The translations under genes were made by a program, and so were the position numbers. Source: Labia minor (Eukaryota; Arthropoda; Insecta; Dermaptera; Spongiphoridae). Taken from it: DNA of 64,000 bases. This document shows, one piece after another, positions 1-14,100 of this stretch; position 1 is the stretch's first letter; each line of letters begins with the position of its first letter. The stretch is taken from contig OY720348.1 in NCBI GenBank assembly GCA_963082975.1, forward strand, positions 65,683,719 to 65,747,718, written 5' to 3'. A model generated the notes under the pieces. That model saw only the letters and a list, made by a program, of their open reading frames with translations. It was not told the DNA's origin and did not search any database.

Positions 1-290
1 CTGTGTTTTTTTTTCAGTTCGGATTAGATATAGAAAAATTAATTAATTAAATAATTTCCCTATATCCAAACCGAACCGAAAAAACAAGTAATAAGTGAAT
101 AATTAGTGAATTAGTCAATAAAACATTACTTAATAAGATCATATTTCGAGGTTCGTAATAAGCTAATCTGGCAAAATTTAATCCTTTTTATATCGTAAAC
201 TAGAAGCATTGCATATGAAAAGCTTATTTGGAATTAAAAAAAAGCCGCTGGTAAAGTTTTATTCAAATCCATGAATGGATAACCCTTCAA
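1..290. repeat. Dispersed repeat D, copy at window start (empty site)
   Basis: This stretch matches 36325-36640 closely: both run through a TTCAGTTCGGATTAG start, a TCCCTATATCCAAACCGAA block, a TTAGTGAATTAGTCAATAAA block and a GCTTATTTGGAATTAAAAAA block. The copy at 35.5-36.6 kb carries a GTCY-type element inserted in the T-tract before CAGTTCGG; here the T-tract is uninterrupted. The repeat is unclassified. Its left part lies outside the window. Confidence 0.7.
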
Positions 291-920
291 AATATAATTA
301 CCTTTGAAAATATAAAAAATAAAAATTAGAAATTTTAAATTAACAAAATTCTCTTCCAGAACAGATTGATCTGATCAACATTTATAAATATCAAAGACTA
401 AATAGCATTAAAATAATTTTATTTATAAATAAGCGAGGTGGTCATTCATATTTTATCAAAAAATTTTATTATTTTTTTAAGAAATTTAAATACACTTTAA
501 TATTCATCTTTTGAATCAAAAATAATTTCTAAATTTATTTTTAATGTTCAATTCAATTGGACTTATAATTTGGACTTGTGTCATTACATGCACTATAGAT
601 ATTTTATTATCACATGATATGAACCATGGAACCTTTTCTTTTTTAAGGAAATAAGCATGCGAGATAATACAATATATCCTAATTTTTGCCTATTAATATT
701 ATAATTTTAATTAACTCATTGTTTTGGTATTTTATATTAGGGATGTTTTTTGAATGGTAGTATTTAATTAAATTTTCACAATATTATAGATACAATTTAT
801 AAGATTATCAAATTTTTAAATTTTTTCTCTATTATTTCATTTCGGCTAACAATTATTTAATAGATTTTTAGAGAGTTGAAAAATTTGTTAATGTATTTTT
901 AGGGATAATCTCACACTATT
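291..920. other. AT-rich 5' flank of cactus, no gene seen
   Basis: AT-rich sequence with short homopolymers. I see no open frame, repeat or RNA gene that I can support. It may hold distal promoter sequence of the cactus gene. Confidence 0.5.
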
Positions 921-930
921 GGGAATCCCT
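921..930. promoter_or_regulatory. Weak kB-like site upstream of cactus
   Basis: GGGAATCCCT resembles a Rel/NF-kB half-site pair but departs from the GGGRNYYYCC consensus at its 3' end. It is listed because a perfect site lies 210 bp downstream. Confidence 0.3.
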
Positions 931-1139
931 GATTTAAACGACACAAAGAATTTTTTTAAAATTATTTCATCGAACATTTATTTAAAATATTTGTATGTAA
1001 ACATACATGGGCTAGTCTTGGGGCAAAAATCCCGTTCCAAAGTTCAATTTATTCTTAATAATAAGTCTTTTTCTTTCTTTCTATTGCTATTTTTTATCCC
1101 TCATTAAACGTGACGTTTTTCTTTTTTTTTTATTCATTT

Positions 1140-1150
1140 GGGAATTTCCC
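1140..1150. promoter_or_regulatory. Consensus kB (Rel/Dorsal) site in cactus 5' region
   Basis: GGGAATTTCCC is a perfect palindromic 11-mer that matches the NF-kB consensus GGGRNYYYCC on both strands. It lies about 360 bp upstream of the proposed cactus start codon and next to TGACGT- and TTACGTC-like elements and a TTTATAA stretch. In vertebrates and flies the IkB/cactus gene is itself a Rel target, so a negative-feedback role is a reasonable inference. The transcription start is not known, so the site could be promoter or first-intron. Confidence 0.6.
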
Positions 1151-1506
1151 TTCCCCTTCACTTACGTCGATTTATAACGAAAAAGGCCGAACTTGACCGA
1201 ACGTAATGATCACTAGAGAGGAGAGAGCTTAAACGATTCATAACTTAGAAAAGAGATGTGTCGTTAAAACATATAACTTTATTTAATACTAACATCGTTT
1301 CATATTTATGCTTTTAATAAATTAATAGTGGATAATCGATTTACTTTTATAATTATGAATTATAAAATTCGTGGTAGGTTGATGTAGAGGTTTTGTGATT
1401 ATATCAGACAAATGACATTTATTTAATTGATATATTTTTCTCCCCAAGTGTTTCTTATATCTCATTTATTATTGGTGTACAGTGATAAAATAATAGTGAG
1501 AAAGCT

Positions 1507-4500
1507 ATGTGGAATAATCGAGCCCCTTCTGATATTTCAGAGTGTTCGTCCTCGAGTCATCAATATCCATACGATACAAACCATGGCCAAATGGTCAATT
1601 CACTCTTTAAAGAGAAAGAGCTTTCGTTATACGATTCAGGGCGCACCGATTCTGGATTTTTATCTGGAGCTAACCTCACTTCTGAACATTCACTAACATC
1701 GGAAGATCTTAACAATTCCTCATCTGTCAAAATAGACTCTTGCCAAGAGGATTCCAAAAATTTAATGAGGCTAGATAGTGGTCTAGATCTTGCACTTTCC
1801 GAAAAATTCGTTTCACTTACACTGAAAGACTCTTATAATAATTTAAACAAGCAATCTACAACATTAAATAGTCAAGTAGATAGAGATAGTTGTTCAAATC
1901 TGGATAATATTCCTTTAAAACCAACATCAACAAAAACAAACACAAGTTCTCAATCTACTATTCCTGTTAATATATATTATAAACAAGATGAAGATGGTGA
2001 CACGTAAGTAATTCAAATATTAAATTATTTATTTCTAATATATAATAATTAATGAATTCTATATTTTAACAGGCAACTGCATATTGCAATTATTCAAGGT
2101 TTTATTGAAGTGGTTTATAGCCTAATTCGAATGGCCCCAGCCTCCCATTTCCTGGATGTACCCAACGAATATCGCCAGGTAAAAATTTATAATGGATATT
2201 TAATTAAAAAAAAAATAACAAAAATATCATGTATTGTGGGTATTTTTACTTAGGAGCACCACAGCACATTTTAAAGAAAAATAATGAATAAATTAAAAAA
2301 AATACCTATATATTTGATATATATATATATAATAAATATAATATATTTAATTTAACAAATAAAAAACATTATAAGTTACAAGAGCAAGTATTAGATTTCT
2401 TAAAAATTATAACTATTCTATAAAGAAATATATTATTTCTTATTTTGAATATATAATTATAATATTTATATTGATAATAAATAATAGTTAGTAAAATTAT
2501 AAATTATATAGATTACGATTTAGTAATATCTATAGTATAATAATAGAACTAAACATGTAATGTTGAATGTTTCCATCATCATTAATAAGTTATGATAGGA
2601 AATGATTGTTCCTTCAATCATAATTAATCAATCTCTATGACCCCAAAATACTCACAAAATTTGAACATTCCTTCTGCATCTATTGACCTACTTCATACAT
2701 TCTCCAATAAAGTTGATTTGAACTTTTTAAATAATTTATCTCGATGTTTATAGCTGAAACAGAGACATTTCTACATTCATTCATATCATTACCAATATCT
2801 ATTGAAATTCAATTCTCACATTAACTACCTATCGTTATCAATACATTTTTGTTTTTATTAATCATTCTTCTTTCGTGTGAGATTAATCATAACCTTGTTG
2901 ATTTTTCTAATATTTGAAGATTTGATGATTGCAATTGAGTGCACATGCAAATCATTATTATGCAATTTCCAACCTTCGTCATCGATTTCAAATTATTGAA
3001 AAATTTATTATCAAAAAAATATAAATCTACTCACATCATATAATGTCATCAATCACGCCCCTTATTAAACATACAGATAACAGAAAAAATTAATATTTTA
3101 AAATCATTATTTTTGTCATTTTGCTGATAGTGTATATAATATATATATTTAAATGAAGATTTCATTTATTTATTTTTTTTTAAATTTTCATGATAATCAT
3201 GAAAAATGTAGATATTGTTTTGATTATTTTTTAAATTTTTAAAATAACATCTAAATAATGTAATCTGTCTAAAAACCAAAACAAAAAAGAAATTACATAA
3301 ACTATTTATTTAAATTTTAAATCCCCCTAAAAATAAAGAAATTTTGTTGTTACCATGTAAAGAGAATCAGAGGTATGTAGGAGTTGTCTGGTTTCCAGAA
3401 ACCCCATACCATCCCAATCATGTTTAGTATTTTAATTTAATTTGCAAAAAAGCATTTAGGCATTCTTATCGGTATAGTTAGTTTGAAAAATCAATTATTT
3501 CTAAAAATAAAAACAAATCGATGGCAGGAGAAAAAATACTTCAATATTTTAGAAAATCAAACGTAATAATTTGTTTAAAAAGACAAATAGGGATTAATGT
3601 TTTACAAATTAAAAATTTACTTAAGATTAGCTATCAAAAATAAAAAATTTGCTATAAAGAATATATATAAATAAAAGACAATTCTCTATTGTACAAGAAT
3701 TATATAACATTACTTCCCACATATACATATAATCTTTTATTCAAATAACCTACTATAATCAAGGCAATACACGAAAAAATTAAGATTCTTACAATATATT
3801 ATAAATTTACATTATATATGAATTCAGTAGGTAATCAATTCTTTATTATATAAAATTGAAATTAATTAATATACTTAAAAGGTATTTTTTTAATATGCAC
3901 TAGAATTTAGAGAAGATAGAAATCCATTTAATGTAAATGAAATAATTTTTTTTAATTAGGTGGAAGAAACCTATAATCATATGATCATATGAGGGTGAGA
4001 GCTCTACAAAAATAAAGTAGATCAGCTTTTCACAAGAATAATCTTCTCATTACACAATTTTAGGATAAATATAAACAATTATATAAAAATTCAAAACTTT
4101 GTTCTATACTAATCAAACTCTTAATTGAGCACACACACACATAAAACTCTGTTTGATCATTAAAACTTATTATTTTATTAATAATCAAAAATTCGAATTT
4201 TTTTATACAACCTCAATTTTTTATTATATAAAATTGAAATTAATTAATATACTTAGGTTTTTTTTAATATGCACTAGAATTTAGAGAAGATAGAAATCCA
4301 TTTAATGTAAATGAAATAATTTTTTTAATTGAAATTAACGCCATTCGAGAATTACATCATCAGGAAATTGTAAAAATTCTCAGGATATGACTATGTGAGA
4401 AGTACTTAAATATTATATGTAATAATTAATGATTATCGATTAAAATATTTAGGATTTTTCTAATGATAATTAGAGGAAAACAACAAAAGTTCATATTTTA

Positions 4501-7500
4501 ATTATATAGAATTAATCAAAACATATATATATATATATATATATTTAAATTCAACTTATATGATGAATAATACATAAGAAAATGCAATTAATAAATATAA
4601 GAATATATTGTGTTTATATCGATATTATTATTTTTTTTTTGTTTTATTCTCTTATTCTATCATATATTCATAATAAATTTATTATTTACTCTTATTTTTT
4701 AAATTTTTTTAAAACAACATATTGTTTTAACCAGGGCTTCGAACCGGAACTGAACCGAAAACCGAAAACCGAAAAAAACCGTTATTTTTGCCGGAACGAA
4801 AACCGGAGCTGAACCGAAAAAATAATATCGGTTTATTTCGGTTCAGTACGTGTTCAATCCAGAGTTGCCACAAGAGGTGTTTTGGCAACACCCAAGCCCG
4901 AATTTTTCAATTAGTTATGCCTCGCACTGCATGGTGTCGCTAAAAACTTTGTTTCAAAAATTAGTGTCCTAGTCATACTCTCCCTTCGGTTGTGTTGGCA
5001 GCGTCTCGTAGTCTCAATACAGAATTTAATGTTTTCATCGTTTGTTTAATACTGATATTTTGATTTAATGATAGTATTAATTTTTTAAATTATTTATTCC
5101 ATTTGTTACAGGGTTATGTATTGATATAAAGAAAATGATTCATAAATATAAATAAAATTATTAAATAAATTTAAACAAATATTGAATACCTTTGACCAAG
5201 TACGAAGATTAGACAGTAAAAAACTTATTTTAGAATTTTGGGAGGAAAATAAAAATACATATCCTCATTTTAACAAAATTGCAATGGTGGTTTTAGGAGA
5301 TACTGCAACACAAGTTAGTGTTGAAAGAGCTTTCTCTGGTTTAAAGTTTATTTTATGAGACAATAGAAATAGTTTAAATGAAAATATATTGGAAGGTATT
5401 TTGATAATTAGAAGTAATTTTCATCTTTTATAATTATAGTTATAATTATAAGTAAATATATCCAAGAATCCTGTATACTTTAACATTAAATATTCGAATT
5501 TGTTTCGTTTGTTGAGTGTTTGAAAGTAGAAGGATGTAAAAAAATATTCATACTTATTTGTTCCGTTTAATAAATTATATTAACATCTTATATTAAATAC
5601 TTCTAATTATTATACCTTTAATTAATTATTATTATTTATATTATATTGTATCAATTCATGTAGTATGATTTAGGGTGGTAGCAAGAAATATTTTTATATA
5701 TTTATGGCAGACTCGGCATACCCCGACCTAAATTTCTAATACAAATAAAAGGTCTTTAAAATTAATTAATCGGAGCTGAACCGAAAACCGAAAACCGAAA
5801 AAAACCGTTATTTTTGCCGGAACGAAAACCGGAACCGAACTGATATTTTTTTTTTTTATTGAACCGGAACGAAAACCGAAACGAAAAAAATAACGGTTCG
5901 AAGCCCTGGTTTTAACATATTTTTAGGCATAATTTAAAATAATAATAAATGAAGTTTTCGAGAAAAATGCATAATTTTGTTTTTTTTTAATATTTAATAA
6001 ATAATATTATAAAATATGATAATTAATATTATAATCATTTAAATATCATAATTATGAGTTAACTGATTAATAATGAAAATAATTTCATTAAAATATTAAT
6101 TAAACCAATTGCCTCATTTAATCATTGTGACTATTTTAAAATGTTTTATATATTAAACAAAATATAAATTACGTATAATATATAATTTTAAATTGGTAAA
6201 ATAAAACAAAATTTATTCATTTTATAAAAGAAAAAAACACTAAAATTTGAAAGAAAAAAAACAATTTATTTCCAAATTTACTTTTTGATTAGATGTAATG
6301 AATAAATTAAATCTCTCTTTCTCTCTCTCTCTCTTTCTCACTCTGCATAATTCGAAAGTTCTTTTAGTATTTCTTCTCATTTCCATATAATTTTGACACT
6401 CTTCTTAAATGTTCATTTGCCATTTGGTTTTTCCGTTAAAAAATCTCTACCCGACTTTCTCCGTTTAAATGCTCAGTTATATTTAATTTTAAAATCATAA
6501 GAAAGGGAACATCAAATCCTAATACTAACTTTAAAATTAAATCTCATAATATAATAATTAACATTTATTTTGTTTTTATTGTAGACACCTTTACATATGG
6601 CAGTACATACTAGACAACCTTTGGTTATTCGTCGCCTTTTGGTTGCTGGAGCTCGACCTGATGTTCGTGATCGGCTTGGCAATACGCCTCTTCATATTGC
6701 TTGTCAATTGGGAGATATGGATTGTGTTGAAGCCCTCTCTAAACCTATCACCGTTAATGAAAGCAAATCCATCGCTTTATTATATCAACCTCTTCCTGTT
6801 GCAATACCTGGAAATTTAGAACTTCGAAATTATGAAGGTAAGCGTCAACACTTTCCTTTTATTGGTCTCTTCAGTTTTGGGAATAGGAAAAGTCGCAGGG
6901 AGATAAATCTAGTGAATACGGTGGTTGAGACATGATTATGGTGTTGTTTTTGTCCAAAAAATGACGAACAAGCAATGTGTGAGCTGGTGCATTATCGTGA
7001 TGCAGAATCCATTATTTGTTTTTCCATAATTCCGATCGTTTGAGCCGTATTGCTTCAAGCAAACGTTTCATAATTTGTAGTATTCCGTATTTTTTTTTTA
7101 AGTAAAAAATTGAAGAACACACAAAACGTGACTAACTTTATCAGTTGTCAAAAACAAACTACTAATCCAAAATGGCTGATAATGCCAACATGTGTACCAA
7201 CATAACAAAAATAAATTAGATAATCTAATGTCCACAGTCCGCGAAAATTCAAAATTCACCTTTTCTTTTGAACAGACCGTGTGTGTGTGTGTGTAATAAC
7301 AATATATAATTATATATTTAAAATCTTGAAAGTACTTCCTATTTTATCTAAATGTAATCTTGAAAAAGTACCAGATGTTATTTTATTTATTCTAGTGTTT
7401 TTAAAGAGATTCAAATTCCATTAAGAAATATTTATTTATTAATAATATAATACTTAAATCCTTGAAGTATATCATTTAGGAAGTCGAGATGAAAGTAAAT

Positions 7501-8156
7501 GATAAAATTGATAGTCAAAGATATGGAGGGTACTGTAAATTACTTAAATAATCTTAAGTGTTTCTCAATGTTATGGAAAATTTATCAAAGGTTAATCGAA
7601 GGAGGAATCTAAAATTTCAAAAAATCCCCATTAACTCTTAATTAGTTAGGATTCAAAAAATTACTACATAAATAACGTAAGAGGAAAAAATTATTAATTT
7701 GATAAAATAATCTAAGGGGATAAAAAATTGTACGATTGAAATATTAATATGAAATAATTCAAAATTTAGGATTCACTGAAGAAATACATTTTTATTTAAT
7801 AATTTCACTTGTTTATGTATCGAAAGGTAAACAGGATTGTTTTCCCAATCTAATAAAAAATAATTTCATTGAAAAGTTTTTATTTTGAACGGAAAGAAAA
7901 ATTGTTTATAAAAATTATTAATATATTTAATTAAATGAGTTCATGGCTAGCTATAGTGGAAAAAATAATAAACTTGTAAATATTAAATATACGTTTAATA
8001 ACAATGAGGTTTGAAGATTAAACTTGTTTCGAGGACGTTTTCCTCACCTTCAGTCTTCATTCTTTGACTGTTAATCATAATCATAGGTCCAATTTATTTA
8101 TTTATTTAATTTTTACTATTATATCACAATAGTAGTAGAAACCAATTTCCTATATA

Positions 8157-8198
<42 letters not shown>

Positions 8199-11100
8199 TT
8201 AATTTTTACTTTAATAAAATTTTAATTTTTTATTTTTAAATTAACTCTTTGAGAATTACATACATAGAATAGAATAAATAGAATTTAAATGACTAAAATA
8301 AACATGTGAACAAAGAATATATAAATATTTTTTAAAGAAATACCAAAATATTTTTAAAATAATTTTAAACACTTAGAATAATCATAGAAAATAATAAAAT
8401 GCTAATGAAATGATGGTATATTAATCATAATAGTTTTAATATCAATCATCAATTCATGAAAATGATGATCACATATTCAATTAGATATATTCTTTTGAAT
8501 GATTTTTTACGTCATAACCTATTAATACAAATCAAAGCTATTCATTCGTAATTGAATAATTATATTTTAATTTTCAACATTTGTTTTTAAATTTTTCTTC
8601 GTTTTTTTCTATGAAAGCGTCAGATTTAGTTATTGGTACGATTTTAAATGATAAAATATTTTAATTATATATATATATATATTATTCTTATTCATTGAGT
8701 ACGTTCCGGAAAATAAAATAAAATTAGTTGTTGATTTTTTTTTCTTTTTTTCATGAATGGACAAAATTTTCAGTTATTCAGTGTATTGCATTCACTAAGG
8801 AACCTCCTCCACAGTGAAATTGCATAAGTGGCCTTCACTTGGTCTATTGGACTGCCGCAAATCGCGTGGCGACTCTTAGGAACAGTTAATCGAGATTTGA
8901 TATTTTATTTAGTGCTTGGATGAGTGTGACGCCATGTTTTGCATCCCACTATTAATTGATATTCGATCATTTTTCAAATTGCTTCTTTAAATTATTTTTT
9001 TTTTTCATTTAGAATGAATTAATAGCAGAAATATGCCATATATTTATCAATAATGCAAATGAACTTTGTTAAACATATTATTTTTTAAAAAAATAAACAT
9101 CTCATTTAAATGACCTTCTATATAAAGATTTACCTTCAATTTTGTCTACGTCGAAAAAATTAATTCCTTCCCCCTCCCTCCCTCTTCGCTATTAGATCGA
9201 TAATCAATTCTATCGTTATCTTAATTATTTTAATTGTATGTATATAAAACATAATTTAAATGTCTTTTTTATTATTTTATTATCATTACTATCTTTCCAA
9301 TTTTACAATTTATAATAAATCCTTAAATTTTTAACAGAATTCAATACAGGATATGTCGTTTAAGTAGAAATTTTTAAATTCTTAAAATATATTTAATGCT
9401 TATTCTATATTTTAAAAATAAATATATTCAAATTTAAAAATAAATTTTTTATTGTCCTCTCGGTTAGATTCAATTTTCCCCCACTCCCCACCCCGGGGTT
9501 CTTTTTTTGTCTTAAACCATAAGAAATAAATTTAAAAAATCAGGCTAATAAAAGAACTTTTAAAATATTTTATTTATGAATAAAATAATTTTATTATAAA
9601 CGATCAAGTATTTATGCTTATAAATGAGGAAAATTACCACTTACCATTTACCATAAATTTATTATAAAAATAGACAAATTTCCTAATTTAGTTCATTAAT
9701 TATACCATCTACGTTTTTAAATTAAATTACATTTCTTTAGTCTTATATTACATTAAATATATATATATTAATTACTTTAATTACTTTAATTAATTACTTT
9801 ACTAAGCAAACCCGTTGCAAACCTCGGGCGAATATAAGTCCCCTCTTCGAAAAATAAAACATAGGAAAAATTAATTAATTTGAATAATTGTAATAGATCA
9901 AACAATATATATATATAAATTAAATACTTGAATGGATAATAAAAATAAAAAAAAATATTTGTTTAGTTATCATTATTAACTCTTGTCCCTTCCCTCCCCA
10001 AATTCTTATTTTTTTGTATTCGCTATTGTAGCTATGACAATTATTATTATTAGTACCGGGACCCCGAGCCTCGGCTCGGTACTTAAGTTAAAAAAAATGA
10101 TTCATTATTATTGGATTTGGCTGGTAATATTAATACCTGGGACACCGAGCTCTCGCTCTACCCTTTAAAAAATATTGATACACAATTCTTTAATTATTTA
10201 TTACAATTATTAAATGTTACACATTTGCATCAATCTGATTAAAATTAATGAACTTGTGCTCCTCAATAATACATAAATATATAATATATAGGTACATATA
10301 TTTTTTTTCTATAGTGTTTTTTTGAAAAACTGTTTAGCGCCCCAAGTGGTTATAAAACAAACTAAAGACAAAAAAACGTGCTTTGCAGCTTTTCGGAATT
10401 AAAAAAGCAAAATTGGCAGTCGTGGGACTGGCCGACAGAAGTGAAAACTTCTGCGTAAGAAATTTTAAAACAGACGAAATTCGCGCTATTTCACGAGAAA
10501 GATGAATTTCATATGCATGTATATATATATAACTTATATATTATTTTAAACATATATTTTAAACAAATTTGTAACTTATATTTATATATATATAAATACA
10601 CAACTTTGTTTAAAATATTGCAATACGAACTGTTTTATAATTCTTATCTCTAACATAAAATATATATTTATTATGTGAAGTTCATTTCGTATAATTTTGA
10701 TTATATATGTATATATGAAATGAACTTTACATAATAAATATATATTTATATGTTAGAGATAATTTATAAAACAGTTCTAATGACAATTCAAATTTCGCGC
10801 TCTGTTATAAGAAATTTGAAAGCAGATGGTTTCATGGTGTTGGTCACGATCACGCGAGTTCTATACTTTTTCCCCATCCCGCAAAAGTGCTCAACGCCGC
10901 TAAAGAAGTTTTCACTTCAAAAATTATTTAATATTTGGAAATATATCTGACTTATAGAAAAAATGAATATTAATTAAAGAAAGAAATAGTTTTTAAAATA
11001 TCCTGAATAATATGTAACAATTTTCAAGATAGAAATTTATTACAATATTACAATTATTAACTGTTGCATCATTGCATCAATCTGATTAAAATGAATGGAA

Positions 11101-14100
11101 CTTCGGGTACTCAATAATAATAAATAAAATAATATTAATAAATATATTGAATAATATTTTATTGAAAAAATATTAAAACTTATAAAACTATCTAAAACTT
11201 TATTAATAAAAGAACAATGAATAAATAAATATAGAATAGTAATTTATTAAAAAGTAAACAATAGATAAAAAGAAAAAAAAATAACAAAATCATTATTTTC
11301 ATTTTTAAATAACGATTCACCCGGCGAGTTTCGAACCGACGAAATCCACTCGTTAAAACATCAGTCCAACCGCTGGACTATATGTATTTAGATAAAAAAT
11401 TGTCATTTTTTTACTGTCTTAGCAGGCAGTATTAAAAATTTTGACGTTTTCCATATATAATTTTCAATTAAGAAATTAATAATGAAGCTGTATGTTTCAA
11501 GAGATATCATCAATAAAACTTAATTTTTCTTTATAAATACTATATCTAGTGTGAATTTGAAAAAAATCGTTAGAGCGGTTTTTGAGAACCAATATATATA
11601 GATAAATACATATATACAATTTTAGCTAGCATAATAAGATAAGATTATATTATCTTTAAGGGTTGATTTTAAAATAAATAAATAAATCGAAACTACATTA
11701 GCTAAAATTCATTAGAATAAGTTGAGGGGATTTGAAGTTATTAAAAAATATTTATTTGACTAATTCCTACTTTTGGAATGTTTATCCTAAAATTCAAAAT
11801 TTTAACCAATCGGTAAATTCCAGATGTCGTATTTATTTTAATATATATATAAGATATAAAATAAATGATTATAAATTAATTATGATCATTATTTTTTTAT
11901 AGCCTGAAATACCTTAAATATTAAAAATATTCTTCCAAGTTCAATTTTTTCAAAAAATTTCCCTTGTTCTTTCTTTCTCTCTCTCTCATTGGAAAACCCC
12001 AATCCTAGATTGTGAAAGGACATGGGTCCTTGGCCTTCTTCCCATCTCAGGGCATTTTTGCGTATTAATATAGGTGAACTGGATGGTTTTCCCGAGTTCA
12101 AGTTACTTGTGCTGACGTTTTCTGTTGGAAAATCCCAAGCCTTTAAGGAAGAAAAAATCCTAGTTCCTAACGAAAATATATAGAAACATGTCGTGATTTC
12201 TCTTCTAATTTATGTTTTGTTTTTTTAGTAATTATAAAAGAATATGTATAATAACAATCATCATCATTGTTTTATTATATAAAAATATCAATTAATAGTT
12301 AGTTAATTAATTAACAACTAGTTTGTGGATATCCATCAATTTATTAAATAAATAATTTAAAATAATAACTTGTTATTTTATTAATTTTTCTTTTTAGTAT
12401 TAAATTAATTTACTTGTAAAAAATAATTAAAAAAATATTGATTAATAGATTAATTAATAGAATAAAAATACTGTTAGAATCTTTACGGGGGGGGGGGGGG
12501 ATATGTGGTTAAATTTTCTTTTATCTTTTAACTTAATACTTTTTGTTCTAATTTTAATGAAAATCACCAAAAATTTCGAATATAAATTTTTAAAATAGAT
12601 ATTAAATATATTAAATATATATATATATATATATATAATAGTTTTTTATCCTATAAAGTTGGAGCCATTTCTCTTTCGTCAAAACCATATTTGAATTTAT
12701 TTCTTAAATAGATTTTATATACGTAAATGAATGTAAATAAACTAGTGCGTGAATATGACATTAATTTTATATACGTCATTCGATAATAAAGAAAATAATC
12801 AAATTTATTCAAATGTTATATAATTAATTGAAATATTAAAAGAAAGAAATATAAACATTAGTTTAAAAACAAAAATATTTCATATCATGTACTATTAGAT
12901 AATAAAAACTGATATACATTTATTAATAATAACTCTCCCTCCAATAAAAAATATTGAATTGCTATGTCCTTGGTTAGAAATATAAATTTAAATAAATATG
13001 AATATAATATTGATATATATATATATATAAATCATTATACTATTTTATTAATATATTATATAATTTATAATTGTATTCTTTGAGAGAGATTCTTTGTCCG
13101 TTTTTTGTTGGTTGTTTTTAAAATTTCATATAACAATATAAATATATGTCACGTGTTTCTTTGAACTAATAAATCATTTACATATGATCAAATTAAACAA
13201 GAAAGAAAAAAATAAAGGTAAATTGTTCACATTTCATAGTTAAATATTTATTTATTATTATTATTATTAATATTTTGTGTATAATTAATTAAGTTCAAAA
13301 ATCTGAATCAGCTGATTAAGGAAGTAAAATGAAACTATTTGCATCTGAGACAAAAATGGTTTTCAATTAAATAAAACTATTTCTTTCCCATTCTCTCTCC
13401 CTTTCTCTCTACTGTGTTATGCGTAATCTTATTTTTGTTTCGTCAGTGAATATTATCTATTGTATGGAAATATTAGAATGAATATTAAGTTAAAAAACAG
13501 AATCCATCTGAATAAACATATTTATAATAAATATAAAATGATATATTTGCATTTACTATAAATAATATATATTACATCTATTATTATTTATAAAATATAA
13601 AAAATTATATAAAATCAAATAAAATGTGAAATTTTAAGAATCCTAAATATGCATTATTTTACAACACTTTATTTTATTTTTAAAAGAACTTATTAAATTT
13701 TTAAACTTGACATTTTTATATTATTTTTTTTTAATTCTTTAAACGAAAATCTCATTCAACTGAGTGGGAAAATTTAGTCTCTCTTTTTTCTCATAAATAA
13801 ATTGTTTAAAATAAAAAAAATAATAAATATAATCCTAGTCATTCTTTGAGGAAAGTTTAACATTCTTGAACGGAAATAACTTTTTCAAAATCTTGGGAAT
13901 TCCAATTCGGTAGACAAGCAACACTTTCATTAATAAAAAAATAATGATACTACAATAAAAAAAAAATATTCGTTGAAGATTTTGCCTTCGACACATTAAT
14001 CCTTAACTATGCCTATAAAATATTAGAAATAATATAAATAAATATTAAAAAATCAGCCATAGAATTAATTAATTAATTAATTAATCATGCATTTCTATAC

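Noticed and set aside
919-1107. 62-codon frame upstream of cactus
   Set aside because: Phe/Leu-rich low-complexity translation of AT-rich DNA, with no splice or homology support.
11312-11385. A functional tRNA gene on the minus strand
   Set aside because: A- and B-box-like motifs are present but the acceptor stem does not pair and the T stem is broken. Kept only as a tRNA-like repeat.
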